A DNA stretch of 64,000 bases from Pseudomonas sp. PDM15 (GCF_014851565.1 NZ_JACVAA010000006.1:124001-188000); one strand, 5' to 3'. Positions 27,219 through 37,641 are shown, numbered from the stretch's first letter. Translations and numbers: made by a program. The notes: generated by a model not told the origin, from the sequence alone.

Positions 27219-27878
27219 ATGCTCAGACTCCACGGATTTGCCGTCAGCAACTACTACAACATGGTGCACCTGGCCCTGCTGGAAAAGGGCCTGGCGTTCG
27301 ACACCGTCACCGTCTACGGCTGCCAGGACGAGGCCTTCCTCGCCATCAGCCCGCGCGGCAAGGTGCCGGTGCTGCAGACCGAGCACGGCTACATCAGCGA
27401 GACCAGCGCCATCCTCGACTACCTGGAAGAGCTCGGCGAAGGCCGCCCGCTGCTGCCGGCCGAGCCCTACGCGCGGGCCCAAGTGCGTGCGCTGGTCAAG
27501 GAAATCGAGCTGTACATCGAGCTGCCGGCGCGCAGCTGCTACCCGGAGGCGTTCTTCCGCAACCCGGTGGACCCGGCGATCAAGGACAAGGCCCGCGGCG
27601 AACTGCTGGCCGGCATCGCCACACTCAAGCGCCACGGCCGCTTCGCGCCCTATGTGGCTGGCGAGCAGTTCAGCCTGGCCGACCTGTATTTCCTCTACAG
27701 CATCGACCTGGCCGCGGTGGTGGCACAGAAGGTGTTCGGCCTGGACCTGCTGGCCGACTTCCCGGCCGCCCGCGCGCTGCTGGAGCGGCTGCAGCAGAAC
27801 CCGCACGTGCAGATGATCGCCGCGCAGAAAGAAGCCGGCATGCCCGGCTTCATGGCCTTTCTCAAGAGCAAGGCCTGA
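27219..27878 (+). CDS. glutathione S-transferase family protein
   Basis: The 219-residue protein has an N-terminal thioredoxin-like GST domain (SNYYNMVHLALLEKG; cis-Pro in GKVPVLQ; glutathione-binding ETSAILDYLEE) and an all-helical C-terminal domain with the FSLADLYFLYSID N-capping box. It is a cytosolic GST of unknown substrate. It converges with a GNAT gene; a perfect nine-base-pair hairpin lies at the junction. Start ATG 27219 has GGAAG upstream. Confidence 0.9.
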   Translation: MLRLHGFAVSNYYNMVHLALLEKGLAFDTVTVYGCQDEAFLAISPRGKVPVLQTEHGYISETSAILDYLEELGEGRPLLPAEPYARAQVRALVKEIELYIELPARSCYPEAFFRNPVDPAIKDKARGELLAGIATLKRHGRFAPYVAGEQFSLADLYFLYSIDLAAVVAQKVFGLDLLADFPAARALLERLQQNPHVQMIAAQKEAGMPGFMAFLKSKA

Positions 27879-27890
27879 GGCAGTGTGCCC

Positions 27891-27911
27891 GCTGCCGGCT
27901 CAGCCGGCAGC
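27891..27911. repeat. perfect hairpin at a convergent gene junction
   Basis: GCTGCCGGC and GCCGGCAGC pair perfectly around TCA. The loop is exactly the stop codon (TGA) of the minus-strand GNAT gene. There is no T-run on either side, so a classical terminator is not proved. Confidence 0.6.
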
Positions 27912-28379
27912 GAAGTCGAGCAGCGCCTGGCCGGTCAGGCGGTAGCAGACCCAGTCATCCTTGGGGCGCGCGCCGAAGGCTTCGTAGAACTCCATGGCCG
28001 GCGTGTTCCAGTCCAGCACCGCCCATTCCATGCGCCCGCAGCCCTTGGCCACGGCCAGCTGGGCCAGGTGGCGCAGTAGGGCTTTGCCGGCACCGAGCTT
28101 GCGGTGCTCGGGAGAGACGTAGAGGTCTTCCAGGTAGATGCCGTGCTTGCCCAGCCAGGTCGAGTAGCTGAAGAAATACACGGCGAAGCCGACCGGCACG
28201 CCGTCCAGTTCGCAGATCAGGCCGTGAGTGGTGCTTCCTTCGCCGAACAGGCTGTCGCGGATGCCGGCCACGTCGGTCTTTACCTCGTGTTCGGCCTTCT
28301 CGTAGATGGCCAGGTCGGTGATGAAGCGCAGGATCAGCGCGGCGTCTTCAGCGGTGGCGGGGCGGATATGCAGGCTCAT
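27900..28379 (-). CDS. GNAT family N-acetyltransferase
   Basis: This 159-residue protein has the GNAT acetyl-CoA motif A YLEDLYVSPEHRKLGAGKALL and the motif B segment WNTPAMEFYEAFGAR. It belongs to the small-molecule/diamine acetyltransferase-like group, with the sequence IYEKAEHEVK near residue 30. The substrate is unknown. I take ATG 28379 (MSLHIRPAT); ATG 28406, overlapping the end of the upstream gene by eight bases, would add nine residues. Confidence 0.9.
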   Translation of the reverse strand: MSLHIRPATAEDAALILRFITDLAIYEKAEHEVKTDVAGIRDSLFGEGSTTHGLICELDGVPVGFAVYFFSYSTWLGKHGIYLEDLYVSPEHRKLGAGKALLRHLAQLAVAKGCGRMEWAVLDWNTPAMEFYEAFGARPKDDWVCYRLTGQALLDFAAG

Positions 28380-28398
28380 GGGAGAGTTCTCGAAGTGT

Positions 28399-28659
28399 TC
28401 AGCCATTGCGAATGATCAGGCCGGCCACAAGGCCGACCAGGCAGATGAAACCGAGGGCGATGATCCAGACGTTGCGCGGCGTATCCGGATCGGCCTGGCG
28501 CAGAGGCTGGCGCGGATGGCGCCCCAGGGTGAGCAGACGCAGGGCCAGCCAGCCCAGGGCATAGCAGAGCTGGAGAAAGAGCCATTCGAACAGCCCCTGG
28601 ATCAGTCCAAGGACCAGCCACCGGAGCAGCGCGCCCAGGCCATGCAACAGTGCATCCAT
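28399..28659 (-). CDS. small two-span membrane protein, hypothetical
   Basis: The 86-residue product has a long hydrophobic N-terminal stretch (ALLRWLVLGLIQGLFEWLFL...) and a second span near the C-terminus (VWIIALGFICLVGLVAGLII). A basic loop, LLTLGRHPRQPLRQAD, lies between. No family recognised. It sits upstream of the GNAT gene with a possible start overlap and downstream of argH by 26 bases, so it may be part of an argH-led transcript. Confidence 0.7.
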   Translation of the reverse strand: MDALLHGLGALLRWLVLGLIQGLFEWLFLQLCYALGWLALRLLTLGRHPRQPLRQADPDTPRNVWIIALGFICLVGLVAGLIIRNG

Positions 28660-28685
28660 CGGAAGTCCCTTTCCCGCTATGGCGA

Positions 28686-30080
28686 TCAGCGCGTCGCCAG
28701 CAGTTCCTTGCCACGCGCCACGGCGGCGCGGACCTGGTTCGGTGCGGTGCCGCCGATATGGTCGCGGGCGTTGACCGAGCCTTCCAGGGTCAGCACGGCG
28801 AACACGTCGTCGCCGATCTGGTCGCTGAACTGACGCAGTTCGTCCAGGCTCATCTCAGCCAGGTCCTTGCCGCTGTCCACGCCGTATTTCACCGCGTGGC
28901 CGACGATCTCGTGGCAGTCGCGGAAGGGCAGGCCCTTGCGCACCAGGTAGTCGGCCAGGTCGGTGGCGGTGGAGAAGCCGCGACGTGCCGCCTCGCGCAT
29001 GATCTCGCGCTTGGGCTTGATCGCCGGGACCATGTCGGCGAAGGCGCGCAGGCTGTCGCGCAGGGTGTCGGCGGCGTCGAACAGCGGTTCCTTGTCTTCC
29101 TGGTTGTCCTTGTTGTAGGCCAGCGGCTGGCCCTTCATCAGGGTCAGCAGGCCGGTCAGGGCGCCGAACACGCGGCCGGTCTTGCCGCGCACCAGCTCGG
29201 GCACGTCCGGGTTCTTCTTCTGCGGCATGATCGAGGAACCAGTGCAGAAGCGGTCCGGCAGGTCGATGAACTGGAATTGCGCCGAAGTCCACAGCACCAG
29301 CTCTTCGGAGAAGCGCGACAGGTGCATCATGGCCAGCGAGGCGGCGGCGCAGAATTCGATGGCGAAGTCGCGATCCGACACGCCGTCCAGCGAGTTGCCG
29401 CCGACCTGGTCGAAGCCCAGCAGTTCGGCAGTGATCTCGCGGGCGATCGGGTAGGTGGTGCCGGCCAGGGCGGCCGAGCCCAGCGGCATGCGGTTGACCC
29501 GCTTGCGGCAGTCGACCAGGCGCTCATGGTCGCGCGACAGCATCTCGAACCAGGCCAAGAGGTGATGGCCGAAGGTCACCGGCTGGGCGGTCTGCAGGTG
29601 GGTGAAGCCGGGCATGATGGTGTCGGCCTCGGCCTCCGCCAGACCGAGCAGGCCCTGCTGTAGGCGGGTGATTTCGGCGAGGATCAGGTCGATCTCGTCG
29701 CGCAGCCACAGGCGGATGTCGGTTGCCACCTGGTCGTTGCGCGAACGGCCGGTATGCAGCTTCTTGCCGGTGACGCCGATGCGGTCGGTCAGGCGCGCCT
29801 CGATGTTCATGTGCACGTCTTCCAGGTCGACGCGCCAGTCGAACTGGCCGGCCTCGATCTCGCCCTGGATCTGCTTGAGGCCTGCCTCGATGGCGTCGCG
29901 CTCTTCCGCGGTCAGCACGCCGACCTTGGATAGCATGGTGGCGTGGGCGATGGAGCCCATGATGTCGTGGCGATAGAGGCGCTTGTCGAAGTCGACGGAG
30001 GCGGTGAAGCGGGCGACGAAGGCGTCGACGGGCTCGCTGAAGCGGCCGCCCCAGGACTGGTTGGTCTTCTCAAGGCTCAT
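28686..30080 (-). CDS. argH: argininosuccinate lyase ArgH
   Basis: ArgH splits argininosuccinate to arginine and fumarate. The 464-residue protein has the fumarase/aspartase superfamily signature [15 protein letters not shown] near residue 280, the substrate loop [12 protein letters not shown] and the catalytic His in [10 protein letters not shown]. Size equals the P. aeruginosa enzyme. It is divergent from algZ with a 207-base gap, the gene order seen in P. aeruginosa. Confidence 0.97.
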   Translation of the reverse strand: MSLEKTNQSWGGRFSEPVDAFVARFTASVDFDKRLYRHDIMGSIAHATMLSKVGVLTAEERDAIEAGLKQIQGEIEAGQFDWRVDLEDVHMNIEARLTDRIGVTGKKLHTGRSRNDQVATDIRLWLRDEIDLILAEITRLQQGLLGLAEAEADTIMPGFTHLQTAQPVTFGHHLLAWFEMLSRDHERLVDCRKRVNRMPLGSAALAGTTYPIAREITAELLGFDQVGGNSLDGVSDRDFAIEFCAAASLAMMHLSRFSEELVLWTSAQFQFIDLPDRFCTGSSIMPQKKNPDVPELVRGKTGRVFGALTGLLTLMKGQPLAYNKDNQEDKEPLFDAADTLRDSLRAFADMVPAIKPKREIMREAARRGFSTATDLADYLVRKGLPFRDCHEIVGHAVKYGVDSGKDLAEMSLDELRQFSDQIGDDVFAVLTLEGSVNARDHIGGTAPNQVRAAVARGKELLATR

Positions 30081-30287
30081 GGCAGAACTCGCGGGACTGG
30101 GCAGGCGCGGCGCCTGCGAAAAGGACAAAGTGTGTCGATAATAACAGCCTTGCCGGGAAAACCGAGGCCGCGCCGATCTGCCAGGCTCGTCACAGTTTTC
30201 AGCGAGAGGTGGCATTTGGGCACCCGTTTTAGCCCGGCCGGAGCGCTCTGGCTTGCCGCCCCAGTGGCACACAAGGAAACTGCGCGG

Positions 30288-31370
30288 ATGAAAATCCACT
30301 GGTTCAACAAGGGGCGCACGCTCGCTCCGGACGACGATTTCTTCCTGCCGGAACTGTGCGAGCCCGAGGCGCTGCTCAGCCTGGTGCTGCTGGCCGAGCT
30401 GCTGGTGCTGGTGCTGGTGCTGTCCGAGCCGATGCAGCCGGGCTTCAACTGGGTGCGCCTGGCGCTGACCTCGTTGTTCGTGCAGTGGATAGTGCTGCTC
30501 TCCGCCGCCCTCCTGTGTCGCCTGCGCCCGCTGCTGGCACGGCTGCGCGCGGCCCTGGCCGGCACCCTGTGCTGCGCCCTGGTGGTGGGGCTGGCGCTGG
30601 GCTGCACGGCGGTGGCCGACTACTACGAGCTGGGCGGACCTTTGCCGCGCGATGGCGAGGTCAACCTGTACCTGCGCCATGCGCTGATCAGCCTGATCAT
30701 GTCCGCCCTGCTGCTGCGCTACTTCTACCTGCAGAGCCAGTGGCGCCGGCAGCAGCAGGCCGAGCTGAAGGCGCGCATCGAGTCGCTGCAGGCGCGCATC
30801 CGCCCGCATTTCCTGTTCAACAGCCTGAACAGCATCGCCAGCCTGGTGGCGATCGACCCGATCAAGGCCGAGCAGGCGGTGCTCGATCTATCCGACCTGT
30901 TCCGCGCCAGTCTGGCAAAGCCCGGCACCCTGGTGGCCTGGGGCGATGAGCTGGAATTGGCGAAGAGATATCTGTCGATCGAGCACTATCGGCTCGGCGA
31001 CCGGCTACAGTTGGAATGGCAGGTGGAAACCGTGCCGACGGACTTGCCGATCCCCCAGCTGACCCTGCAACCGCTGCTGGAGAATGCCCTTATCTATGGC
31101 ATCCAGCCGCGTATCGAGGGCGGTCTGGTACGGATCGAGGCGGATTACCGGGACGGGGTGTTCCAGCTCTGTGTGAGCAACCCCTACCAGGAACGCGCCG
31201 AGCAGCAGCCGTCGCGCGGCACCCACCAGGCACTGGTGAATATCGACGCGCGCCTGGCGGCACTTTTCGGCCCCGGCGCGAGTCTCAGCGTGGATCGCCG
31301 TGACGGGCGACACTTCACCTGTCTACGCTATCCTTGTTCGAGACTCATGCAGGAAGCCCGAGCAATATGA
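30288..31370 (+). CDS. algZ: sensor protein AlgZ/FimS (LytS-type histidine kinase)
   Basis: AlgZ (FimS) is the inner-membrane partner of AlgR, needed for twitching motility and alginate control. The 360-residue protein has four hydrophobic spans in residues 25-145, then a His-kinase domain with His174 in [13 protein letters not shown] and an N-box [12 protein letters not shown]. Like its family it lacks a long HAMP/PAS part. The ATG at 30288 follows AAGGAAA. The stop overlaps algR by four bases (ATGA). Confidence 0.94.
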   Translation: MKIHWFNKGRTLAPDDDFFLPELCEPEALLSLVLLAELLVLVLVLSEPMQPGFNWVRLALTSLFVQWIVLLSAALLCRLRPLLARLRAALAGTLCCALVVGLALGCTAVADYYELGGPLPRDGEVNLYLRHALISLIMSALLLRYFYLQSQWRRQQQAELKARIESLQARIRPHFLFNSLNSIASLVAIDPIKAEQAVLDLSDLFRASLAKPGTLVAWGDELELAKRYLSIEHYRLGDRLQLEWQVETVPTDLPIPQLTLQPLLENALIYGIQPRIEGGLVRIEADYRDGVFQLCVSNPYQERAEQQPSRGTHQALVNIDARLAALFGPGASLSVDRRDGRHFTCLRYPCSRLMQEARAI

Positions 31371-32116
31371 ATGTGCTGATCGTCGATGACGAACCCCTTG
31401 CCCGCGAGCGACTGGCCCGCATGGTCGGTGAACTCGATGGCTACCGTGTCCTCGAGCCCTCGGCCAGCAATGGTGAAGAGGCTCTGACGCTGATCGACAG
31501 CTTGCGGCCGGACGTGGTCCTGCTGGATATCCGCATGCCCGGCCTCGATGGCCTGCAGGTAGCGGCCAAGCTGTGCGAGCGCGAGGCGCCGCCGGCGGTG
31601 ATCTTCTGCACCGCCCATGATGAATTCGCCCTGGAGGCCTTCGACGTCAGCGCCGTCGGCTACCTGGTCAAGCCGGTGCGGCCGGAGGCCTTGGCCGCCG
31701 CACTGAAGAAGGCCGAGCGGCCCAACCGGGTGCAGCTCGCCGCGCTCACTCGCCCCTCTGGTGGCGACAATGGCGCCGGCCCGCGCAGCCATATCAGTGC
31801 GCGCACCCGCAAGGGCATCGAGCTGATTCCGCTGGAGCAGGTGATCTTCTTCATCGCCGATCACAAGTACGTGACCCTGCGCCACGAAGGCGGCGAGGTA
31901 CTGCTGGACGAGCCGCTGAAGGCGCTGGAGGACGAGTTCGGTGAGCGCTTCGTGCGCATCCACCGCAACGCCCTGGTTGCCCGCGAGCGTATCGAACGTC
32001 TGCAGCGCACGCCGCTGGGGCACTTCCAGCTCTACCTCAAGGGCCTGGGGCCGGATGCGCTGACCGTCAGCCGCCGTCATGTGGCCGGCGTGCGCAAGCT
32101 GATGCACAGCCTGTAG
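31367..32116 (+). CDS. algR: LytTR response regulator AlgR
   Basis: AlgR controls alginate, type IV pili and c-di-GMP genes. The 249-residue protein has a receiver domain with Asp7/Asp8, phospho-acceptor Asp54 (LLDIRMPG) and Lys in LVKPVRPE, then a C-terminal LytTR DNA-binding domain (about 140-245; [31 protein letters not shown]). It is coupled to algZ and followed by hemC, as in P. aeruginosa. Confidence 0.97.
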   Translation: MNVLIVDDEPLARERLARMVGELDGYRVLEPSASNGEEALTLIDSLRPDVVLLDIRMPGLDGLQVAAKLCEREAPPAVIFCTAHDEFALEAFDVSAVGYLVKPVRPEALAAALKKAERPNRVQLAALTRPSGGDNGAGPRSHISARTRKGIELIPLEQVIFFIADHKYVTLRHEGGEVLLDEPLKALEDEFGERFVRIHRNALVARERIERLQRTPLGHFQLYLKGLGPDALTVSRRHVAGVRKLMHSL

Positions 32117-32208
32117 CGCCACGTGCAAACGCCTGCGGCGATTGTGCCTGCGGGCGTGCGCTGGTCATCCTGTTATCATCCGTGGCAGTCCGCTTCCTGG
32201 AATTGCCC

Positions 32209-33141
32209 ATGTCCCGCGAAATTCGCATCGCCACCCGTAAGAGCGCCCTGGCCCTGTGGCAGGCCGAGTACGTCAAAGCCCGTCTGGAACAAGCCCATCC
32301 GGGGCTGACAGTCAGCCTGGTGCCCATGGTCAGTCGCGGCGACAAGCTGCTCGACGCGCCCCTGGCGAAAATCGGCGGCAAGGGTCTGTTCGTTAAGGAA
32401 CTGGAAACTGCCCTGCTGGAGAACGAGGCGGACATCGCCGTGCATTCGATGAAGGATGTGCCGATGGACTTCCCCGAGGGGCTCGGCCTGTTCTGCATCT
32501 GCGAACGCGAAGACCCGCGCGATGCCTTCGTCTCCAATACCTATGACAGCCTCGACGTCCTGCCGGCCGGCAGTGTGGTCGGCACTTCCAGCCTGCGTCG
32601 CCAGGCCCAGCTGCTGGCGCGTCGGCCGGACCTGAAGATCCAGTTCCTGCGTGGCAACGTGAATACCCGCCTGGCCAAACTGGATGCCGGCGAGTACGAC
32701 GCCATCATCCTCGCTGCCGCCGGCCTGATCCGCCTCGGCTTCGAAGAGCGCATCCGCTCCTCGATCAGCGTCGACGACAGCCTGCCGGCCGGTGGCCAGG
32801 GTGCGGTGGGCATCGAATGCCGCAGTGCCGACAGCGAGATCCATTCGCTGCTGGCGCCGCTGCACCACACCGAAACCGCCACTCGGGTGATCGCCGAGCG
32901 CGCCCTGAACAAGCGCCTCAATGGCGGCTGCCAGGTGCCGATCGCCTGCTACGCGCTGCTCGAAGGCGAGCAGATCTGGCTGCGCGGCCTGGTCGGCCAG
33001 CCCGATGGCGGCCTGCTGTTGCGCGCCGAAGGCCGTGGCACCGACGCCGAAGTGCTCGGTGTGCAGGTGGCCCAGGACCTCCTGGCTCAAGGCGCAGAAA
33101 CCATCCTCAAGGCGGTCTACGGCGAGGCCGCTGGCGAGTGA
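32209..33141 (+). CDS. hemC: porphobilinogen deaminase HemC
   Basis: HemC polymerises four porphobilinogens to hydroxymethylbilane. The 310-residue enzyme keeps Cys241 in LNGGCQVPI, which holds the dipyrromethane cofactor, and the substrate-binding [16 protein letters not shown] and [12 protein letters not shown] segments. I start at ATG 32209 ([16 protein letters not shown], the family start); a GTG at 32182 is less likely. Its stop overlaps hemD by four bases. Confidence 0.96.
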   Translation: MSREIRIATRKSALALWQAEYVKARLEQAHPGLTVSLVPMVSRGDKLLDAPLAKIGGKGLFVKELETALLENEADIAVHSMKDVPMDFPEGLGLFCICEREDPRDAFVSNTYDSLDVLPAGSVVGTSSLRRQAQLLARRPDLKIQFLRGNVNTRLAKLDAGEYDAIILAAAGLIRLGFEERIRSSISVDDSLPAGGQGAVGIECRSADSEIHSLLAPLHHTETATRVIAERALNKRLNGGCQVPIACYALLEGEQIWLRGLVGQPDGGLLLRAEGRGTDAEVLGVQVAQDLLAQGAETILKAVYGEAAGE

Positions 33142-33920
33142 CGGGCTGGCGCCTGCTGCTGACCCGCCCGGCCGCCGAGTGTGAGGCCCTGGCCGCGACA
33201 CTGGCCGAGGCGGGAGTGTTCAGCCGCAGCCTGCCGTTGCTGGAGACCGAGGCGCTGGCCGAGACGGCCGAGCAGCGCGCCATTGCTCTCGATCTGCAGC
33301 GCTATTGCGCGGTGATCGTGGTCAGCAAACCGGCGGCGCGCCTGGGCCTCGACCTGCTCGCCCGTCATCGCGCGCAGCCGCCAAGCGGCCCGCGCTGGTT
33401 CAGCGTCGGCGCCGCCACCGCGCAGATTCTCGACCGATACCTGCAACCCCACGGTCTGCAAGCCAGTTGCCCGAGCGCGGGCGATGACAGCGAGGCGCTG
33501 CTGGCGCTGCCGCAGCTGGATGAGGCGTTGCGGGGGCCGAGCTCGCGAGTGCTGATCATGCGCGGCGAGGGCGGTCGCGAACTGATCGCCGAAACCCTGA
33601 GCCAGCGTGGCGTTGCCGTGGACTATCTGGAACTCTATCGCCGTATACGGCCTCAATACCCTGCCGGTACGCTGGCCCAGGTGATCGAGGAATCACAGCT
33701 GAACGCCCTGCTGGTGAGCAGCGCGCAAGGCCTGGACAACCTCCGCCAGCTGGCCGCCGATGCCTGGGCGGAGCTCGCTCGGCTACCCTTGCTGGTGCCC
33801 AGTCCGCGGGTGGCCGAGATGGCCCGCGCGGCGGGGGCACGGCAGGTCATCGATTGTCGCGGCGCCAGTGCTGCGGCTGTTCTGGCGGCCCTGCGCGCTA
33901 CCCCGGCGCCGGCCCACTAG
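33138..33920 (+). CDS. hemD: uroporphyrinogen-III synthase HemD
   Basis: HemD cyclises hydroxymethylbilane to uroporphyrinogen III. The 260-residue protein has the bilobal HemD layout: [16 protein letters not shown] at the start and the second-lobe segments [23 protein letters not shown] and [12 protein letters not shown], then [10 protein letters not shown]. The start is GTG overlapping the hemC stop (GTGA); no ATG fits better. Sequence divergence is high in this family, and context supports the call. Confidence 0.94.
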   Translation: MTGWRLLLTRPAAECEALAATLAEAGVFSRSLPLLETEALAETAEQRAIALDLQRYCAVIVVSKPAARLGLDLLARHRAQPPSGPRWFSVGAATAQILDRYLQPHGLQASCPSAGDDSEALLALPQLDEALRGPSSRVLIMRGEGGRELIAETLSQRGVAVDYLELYRRIRPQYPAGTLAQVIEESQLNALLVSSAQGLDNLRQLAADAWAELARLPLLVPSPRVAEMARAAGARQVIDCRGASAAAVLAALRATPAPAH

Positions 33921-33934
33921 CAAAGGAAGGACAC

Positions 33935-35092
33935 GTGAGCGAAACAGCCCCGCAGATCAGCGAACAGACCCCGCAAACCCAGATCGACCAGCCGCCGCTG
34001 GCCGTCGCGCCTAAGGCCAAAGGCCGTGGCCCGGCCTGGCTGGCGCTGCTGGTTGGCCTGGCCGCCCTCGGTGCGGGAGGTTGGAGTGCCTGGCAGCTGT
34101 ATCAACAGCAAGGCCAGGCCGCGCGGCAGCTGGCGCAGTTCCAGCAAGCCGGAGAAGCCGCCCAGGCGCGGGTGAAGGCCAGCGAGGAGCACGTCGCCAA
34201 ACGCCTGGCCGGCTTGCCGACGGCGGACGAACTGGCCACCCAGCGCGACCTGCTGGTGAGCCTGCAGGGCGAGCAGCAGCGCCTGGCCCAGGGCCTTTCC
34301 GGCCTGCTCGGCAAGAGCCGCGAGGACTGGCGCCTGGCCGAGGCCGAGCACCTGCTGCGCCTGGCCATGCTGCGCCTCTCCGCGTTGCAGGACGTGGACA
34401 GCGCCGTGGCCCTGGTACAGGGCGCCGACGATATTCTGCGCGCGCAGAACGACCCGCAGGCCTTCGCCGCCCGCGGCGAGCTGATCAAGGTGCTGGAGGC
34501 ATTGCGCAGCCTGCCCCAGGTGGACCGCAGCGGTCTGTTCCTGCAACTGGCCGCCCTGCGTGGCCAGGTCGCCCAGCTGCAGATGCTGGCCCCCGAATAC
34601 ATCCTGCCGGCGGAAGTGCAGAGCAGCGTCAACGCCAGTGACAGCAGTCGCTGGGAGGCGCTGTGGGAGGAGTTGTCGCGCTACGTGCGCATCGACCTGC
34701 ACGCCGACCAGGACGTGCGCCCGCAGCTGGCCGGGCAGAGCCTGGCGCAGGTGCGCCTGACCCTGGCCCTGGCCCTGGAGCAGGCCCAGTGGGGTGCGCT
34801 GAATGGCGAGCAGGAGGTCTATCGCCAGGCCCTGGCTTCCGCCAGCGAGGTGCTGGACAGCTACTTCGATCGCGACAACCAGGCCGTGCAGGCCATGCAG
34901 AAGCGCATCGGCGAGCTGAGCAGCCAGAAAGTGGTCGCCAGCATGCCCAGGCTGGATGACGCCCTGACCGGCCTGCAGGCCTACCTCAAGCGTCGCGAAG
35001 CCGCCGAGCTGATGCCCGAGGCCGCAGCCGAGCCTGAAGTCGAGCCCGCGCTCGAACCCGATGTCGAGGCGATCGAGGAGGGCGGGCAATGA
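33935..35092 (+). CDS. hemX: HemX, uroporphyrinogen-III C-methyltransferase-like membrane protein
   Basis: The 385-residue protein has a cytosolic Pro/Gln-rich leader, one membrane span at residues about 33-56 and a long periplasmic alpha-helical, coiled-coil domain rich in Gln, Leu and Ala. It is named HemX by its place in the hemCDXY cluster; despite the database name it lacks a methyltransferase fold. The tail is acidic (PEAAAEPEVEPALEPD). Start is GTG 33935 behind AAAGGAAGG. It overlaps hemY by four bases. Confidence 0.92.
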   Translation: MSETAPQISEQTPQTQIDQPPLAVAPKAKGRGPAWLALLVGLAALGAGGWSAWQLYQQQGQAARQLAQFQQAGEAAQARVKASEEHVAKRLAGLPTADELATQRDLLVSLQGEQQRLAQGLSGLLGKSREDWRLAEAEHLLRLAMLRLSALQDVDSAVALVQGADDILRAQNDPQAFAARGELIKVLEALRSLPQVDRSGLFLQLAALRGQVAQLQMLAPEYILPAEVQSSVNASDSSRWEALWEELSRYVRIDLHADQDVRPQLAGQSLAQVRLTLALALEQAQWGALNGEQEVYRQALASASEVLDSYFDRDNQAVQAMQKRIGELSSQKVVASMPRLDDALTGLQAYLKRREAAELMPEAAAEPEVEPALEPDVEAIEEGGQ

Positions 35093-36321
35093 TTCGCGCC
35101 GCTCTGCTGCTGGTCCTGGTGGTGGCCGCCGCCACCGCGCTCGGCCTGGCCATCGTCGAACACAGCGGCTACGTGCTGATTGCCTGGAAAGGCCTGCGCT
35201 ACGAGTCCAGCCTGTGGGTGTTCCTGCTGCTGATCGTGGTCGGCGTGCTGCTGCTGTGGACGCTGCGCTGGCTGGTGCGTCTGCTGCTGGTGTCCGGCGG
35301 GCTGGTCAACCCCTGGTCGCGCCGCCAGCGCGGCCGTCGTCAGCAACTGGCCGCCGACAAGGGCCTGCTCGACCTGATCGAGGGCCGCTGGGAGCGCGCC
35401 GTGCGCCACCTGCGCCTGGCCGCCGAAGGCGAGCGTCAGCCGCTGATGTATTACCTGGGGGCGGCACGCGCGGCGCACAAGCTGGGCCGTGTGGAAGAGA
35501 GCGAGGAGCTGCTGGAACAGGCCCTGCGGCGCCAGCCCCAGGCCGAGTTGGCGATCGCCCTGACTCATGCCGAGCTGCAGCGCGATCAGGGCAATCTGCA
35601 GGGCGCGTTAGACACTCTGCAGGCCATGCGCGAGCGCCATCCGCGTCATCACCTGGTGCTGGAGCAGCTGCAACGCACCCTGGTCGAGCGCGGTGATTGG
35701 GCGGCGCTGCTCGATTTGCTGCCGGAGCTGCGCAAGACCAAGGTGCTGGAAGGCGAGGCGCTGGCCGAGCTGGAGCGCAAAGTGTGGATCGCCCGCCTGC
35801 AGGCTGCTGGCGAACAGGGGCTGAACCAGGGGGAGGTCGCCCTGCAGCCGCTCACCGCGGCCTGGCAGCAGTTGTCCTCGGCGCAGCGCCAGGATGCCGA
35901 ACTGCTCCTGGCCTATGCCGGCCAGCTGCGTGCGCTGGGGGCTCAGGAGGAGGCCGAGGAAGTCCTGCGCAAAGCCCTCAAGCAGGGCTACGACGCGCGC
36001 CTGATGCGTCTCTACGGCCAGCTGCGCGGCCGCGATCCGGCGCGTCAGCTGCAGACGGCCGAGGGCCTGCTCAAGCAGCACCCGCAGGACCCGCTGCTGC
36101 TGCTAAGCCTGGGCCGTCTGTGCCTGCAGAACGGCCTGTGGGGCAAGGCCCGCGAGTACTTCGAGATCAGTCTGGAGTTCTCCCGCAGCGCCGAGACCTG
36201 TGCCGAGCTGGCGCGCCTGCTGGCCAGCCAGGGCGACGCCGAAGGCAGCAACCGCCTGCTGCAGGAGATGCTGGTGTTGCAGGGCCAGCGCCTGCCTCAG
36301 TTGCCGCAACCCGCACACTAG
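35089..36321 (+). CDS. hemY: HemY, TPR-containing membrane protein
   Basis: The 410-residue protein has two N-terminal membrane spans (residues about 1-22 and 42-64), then tetratricopeptide-like helical repeats to the end (for example LLDLIEGRWERAVRHLRLAA and LCLQNGLWGKAREYFEISLE). This is the gammaproteobacterial HemY of the hemCDXY operon, unrelated to protoporphyrinogen oxidase HemY of Bacillus. It is proposed to organise haem enzymes at the membrane. Confidence 0.94.
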   Translation: MIRAALLLVLVVAAATALGLAIVEHSGYVLIAWKGLRYESSLWVFLLLIVVGVLLLWTLRWLVRLLLVSGGLVNPWSRRQRGRRQQLAADKGLLDLIEGRWERAVRHLRLAAEGERQPLMYYLGAARAAHKLGRVEESEELLEQALRRQPQAELAIALTHAELQRDQGNLQGALDTLQAMRERHPRHHLVLEQLQRTLVERGDWAALLDLLPELRKTKVLEGEALAELERKVWIARLQAAGEQGLNQGEVALQPLTAAWQQLSSAQRQDAELLLAYAGQLRALGAQEEAEEVLRKALKQGYDARLMRLYGQLRGRDPARQLQTAEGLLKQHPQDPLLLLSLGRLCLQNGLWGKAREYFEISLEFSRSAETCAELARLLASQGDAEGSNRLLQEMLVLQGQRLPQLPQPAH

Positions 36322-36346
36322 TGGATCAGCCGCTCGGCTGACGTGC

Positions 36347-36371
36347 GGCGCCCTGTCGCTGACGGGGCGCC
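36347..36371 (+). repeat. GC-rich hairpin between hemY and dsbB
   Basis: GGCGCCCTGTC pairs with GACGGGGCGCC (one G-U pair) around GCT. It is not followed by a T-run, so it may be a transcript 3' stabiliser rather than a full intrinsic terminator. Confidence 0.5.
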
Positions 36372-36443
36372 TGCCGGTGCCTTGAAAGGCCGGTCAGCTT
36401 TCCTCTACCGTAGGCGCCTTTCTCGCCCCGCATCGGAGTTCCC

Positions 36444-36935
36444 ATGGCGCTGGCCACCCCGCGTACCCTGTTCCTGCTCGCCTTCCTCGGCTGCCTGGCC
36501 CTGATGGGCGGAGCCCTCTACCTGGAGCATGCGGTCGGCCTGAACCCCTGCCCGATGTGCATCGTTCAGCGCGTGTTCGTCATCCTCTTCGCCTTGGTCT
36601 GCCTGACCGCCGCCATCCACGGCCCGGCGCGAACCGGGCAGCGTGTGTACGCCGTGCTGGCCCTGCTGTTCGCCGCCGGCGGTGCCGGTACCGCGGCGCG
36701 CCAGGTGTGGCTGCAAAGCGTGCCGGCCGATCAACTGGAGGCCTGCCTGCCGAGCCTGGAGTTCATGATGGAGGCGCTGCCGCTGCAGGAAATCGTGCGC
36801 CTGGTGTTCCATGGCACCGCCGATTGCGCCGAAGTGACCTGGACCCTGTTCGGCCTGAGCGTGCCGGAGTGGAGCCTGCTGGCCTTCATCGGCATGATCC
36901 TGTTCGCGCTGTTCCAGCTGCTACGTCGCCGCTGA
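36444..36935 (+). CDS. dsbB: disulphide bond formation protein DsbB family (DsbH)
   Basis: DsbB reoxidises periplasmic DsbA using quinone. The 163-residue protein has four membrane spans, the first redox pair Cys36-Cys39 (NPCPMC) and the second pair Cys101 and Cys128 on the second periplasmic loop. The conserved Arg after the CxxC motif is present (VQRVF). P. aeruginosa has two DsbB homologues; this location corresponds to the one called DsbH. Confidence 0.93.
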   Translation: MALATPRTLFLLAFLGCLALMGGALYLEHAVGLNPCPMCIVQRVFVILFALVCLTAAIHGPARTGQRVYAVLALLFAAGGAGTAARQVWLQSVPADQLEACLPSLEFMMEALPLQEIVRLVFHGTADCAEVTWTLFGLSVPEWSLLAFIGMILFALFQLLRRR

Positions 36936-37120
36936 AGCGGGTCTGAGTTTTTCCGCTCGGCATGACTTGATGCCCGCGTCGAGTGGGCATACTCTGGCCC
37001 TACGTCTCGCCAGTAATCCGCCGTTTTCGGCGAGGCCTTCCCCGAGAACCCGCGAGCTGACAATAAAATGTCTCGGGGCTGGCGTATTCAGCATTCACCA
37101 GTAAGGGAAGTGAGGACATC

Positions 37121-37597
37121 ATGCTCGAGAGCTGCCAGAACGCCCAGGAACGCTGGGGCGGTGTACACCAGCTGATCGACCGCTGGCTGCAGGAACGTCA
37201 TGAGCTGGTGAGCGCTTTCGGTGGGCTCTGCGACAAACCTCAGGGCGTCGCTAACAACACTCAGGACGTGCAGCGCTTCTGCGAAATTCTGGTGGACTAT
37301 GTCTCCGCCGGGCACTTCGAGGTCTACGAGCAGCTCACCGTCGAGGCCAAGGCCTTCGGCGACCAGCGCGGCCTCGAACTGGCCAAGCAGATCTACCCGC
37401 GCATCGAAGCCATCACCGAAGTAGCGCTGGCCTTCAATGATCGCTGTGACAACGGCGATTGCCGCGACGCCGCCTCTCTCAATGCCGAACTGAAACGCCT
37501 CGGGCAGCTGCTGCACGAGCGCTTCGAACTGGAAGACTGCCTGATCGAAGTGCTGCACAACTCTCATCAGCACCAGGTCACCGCGACCCCGATCTGA
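37121..37597 (+). CDS. algQ: AlgQ/Rsd anti-sigma-70 regulator
   Basis: The 158-residue four-helix protein is the Pseudomonas orthologue of Rsd. It binds region 4 of sigma-70 (RpoD) and shifts polymerase towards alternative factors; AlgQ activates alginate and siderophore genes. Characteristic stretches are [40 protein letters not shown] and the C-terminal [15 protein letters not shown] strong terminator follows. Confidence 0.95.
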   Translation: MLESCQNAQERWGGVHQLIDRWLQERHELVSAFGGLCDKPQGVANNTQDVQRFCEILVDYVSAGHFEVYEQLTVEAKAFGDQRGLELAKQIYPRIEAITEVALAFNDRCDNGDCRDAASLNAELKRLGQLLHERFELEDCLIEVLHNSHQHQVTATPI

Positions 37598-37611
37598 ACA
37601 GTGATCCGCAC

Positions 37612-37641
37612 AAAAAAGCCGCCTCTTCAGGCGGCTTTTTT
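37612..37641. terminator. bidirectional intrinsic terminator
   Basis: AAAAAAGCCGCCT pairs with AGGCGGCTTTTTT around CTTC. It ends algQ and, on the other strand, the FKBP gene. Confidence 0.92.

Noticed and set aside
27900..28406. Longer GNAT start at 28406
   Set aside because: It overlaps the upstream gene end and has no ribosome site; MSLHIRPAT at 28379 fits the family better, though coupling cannot be excluded.
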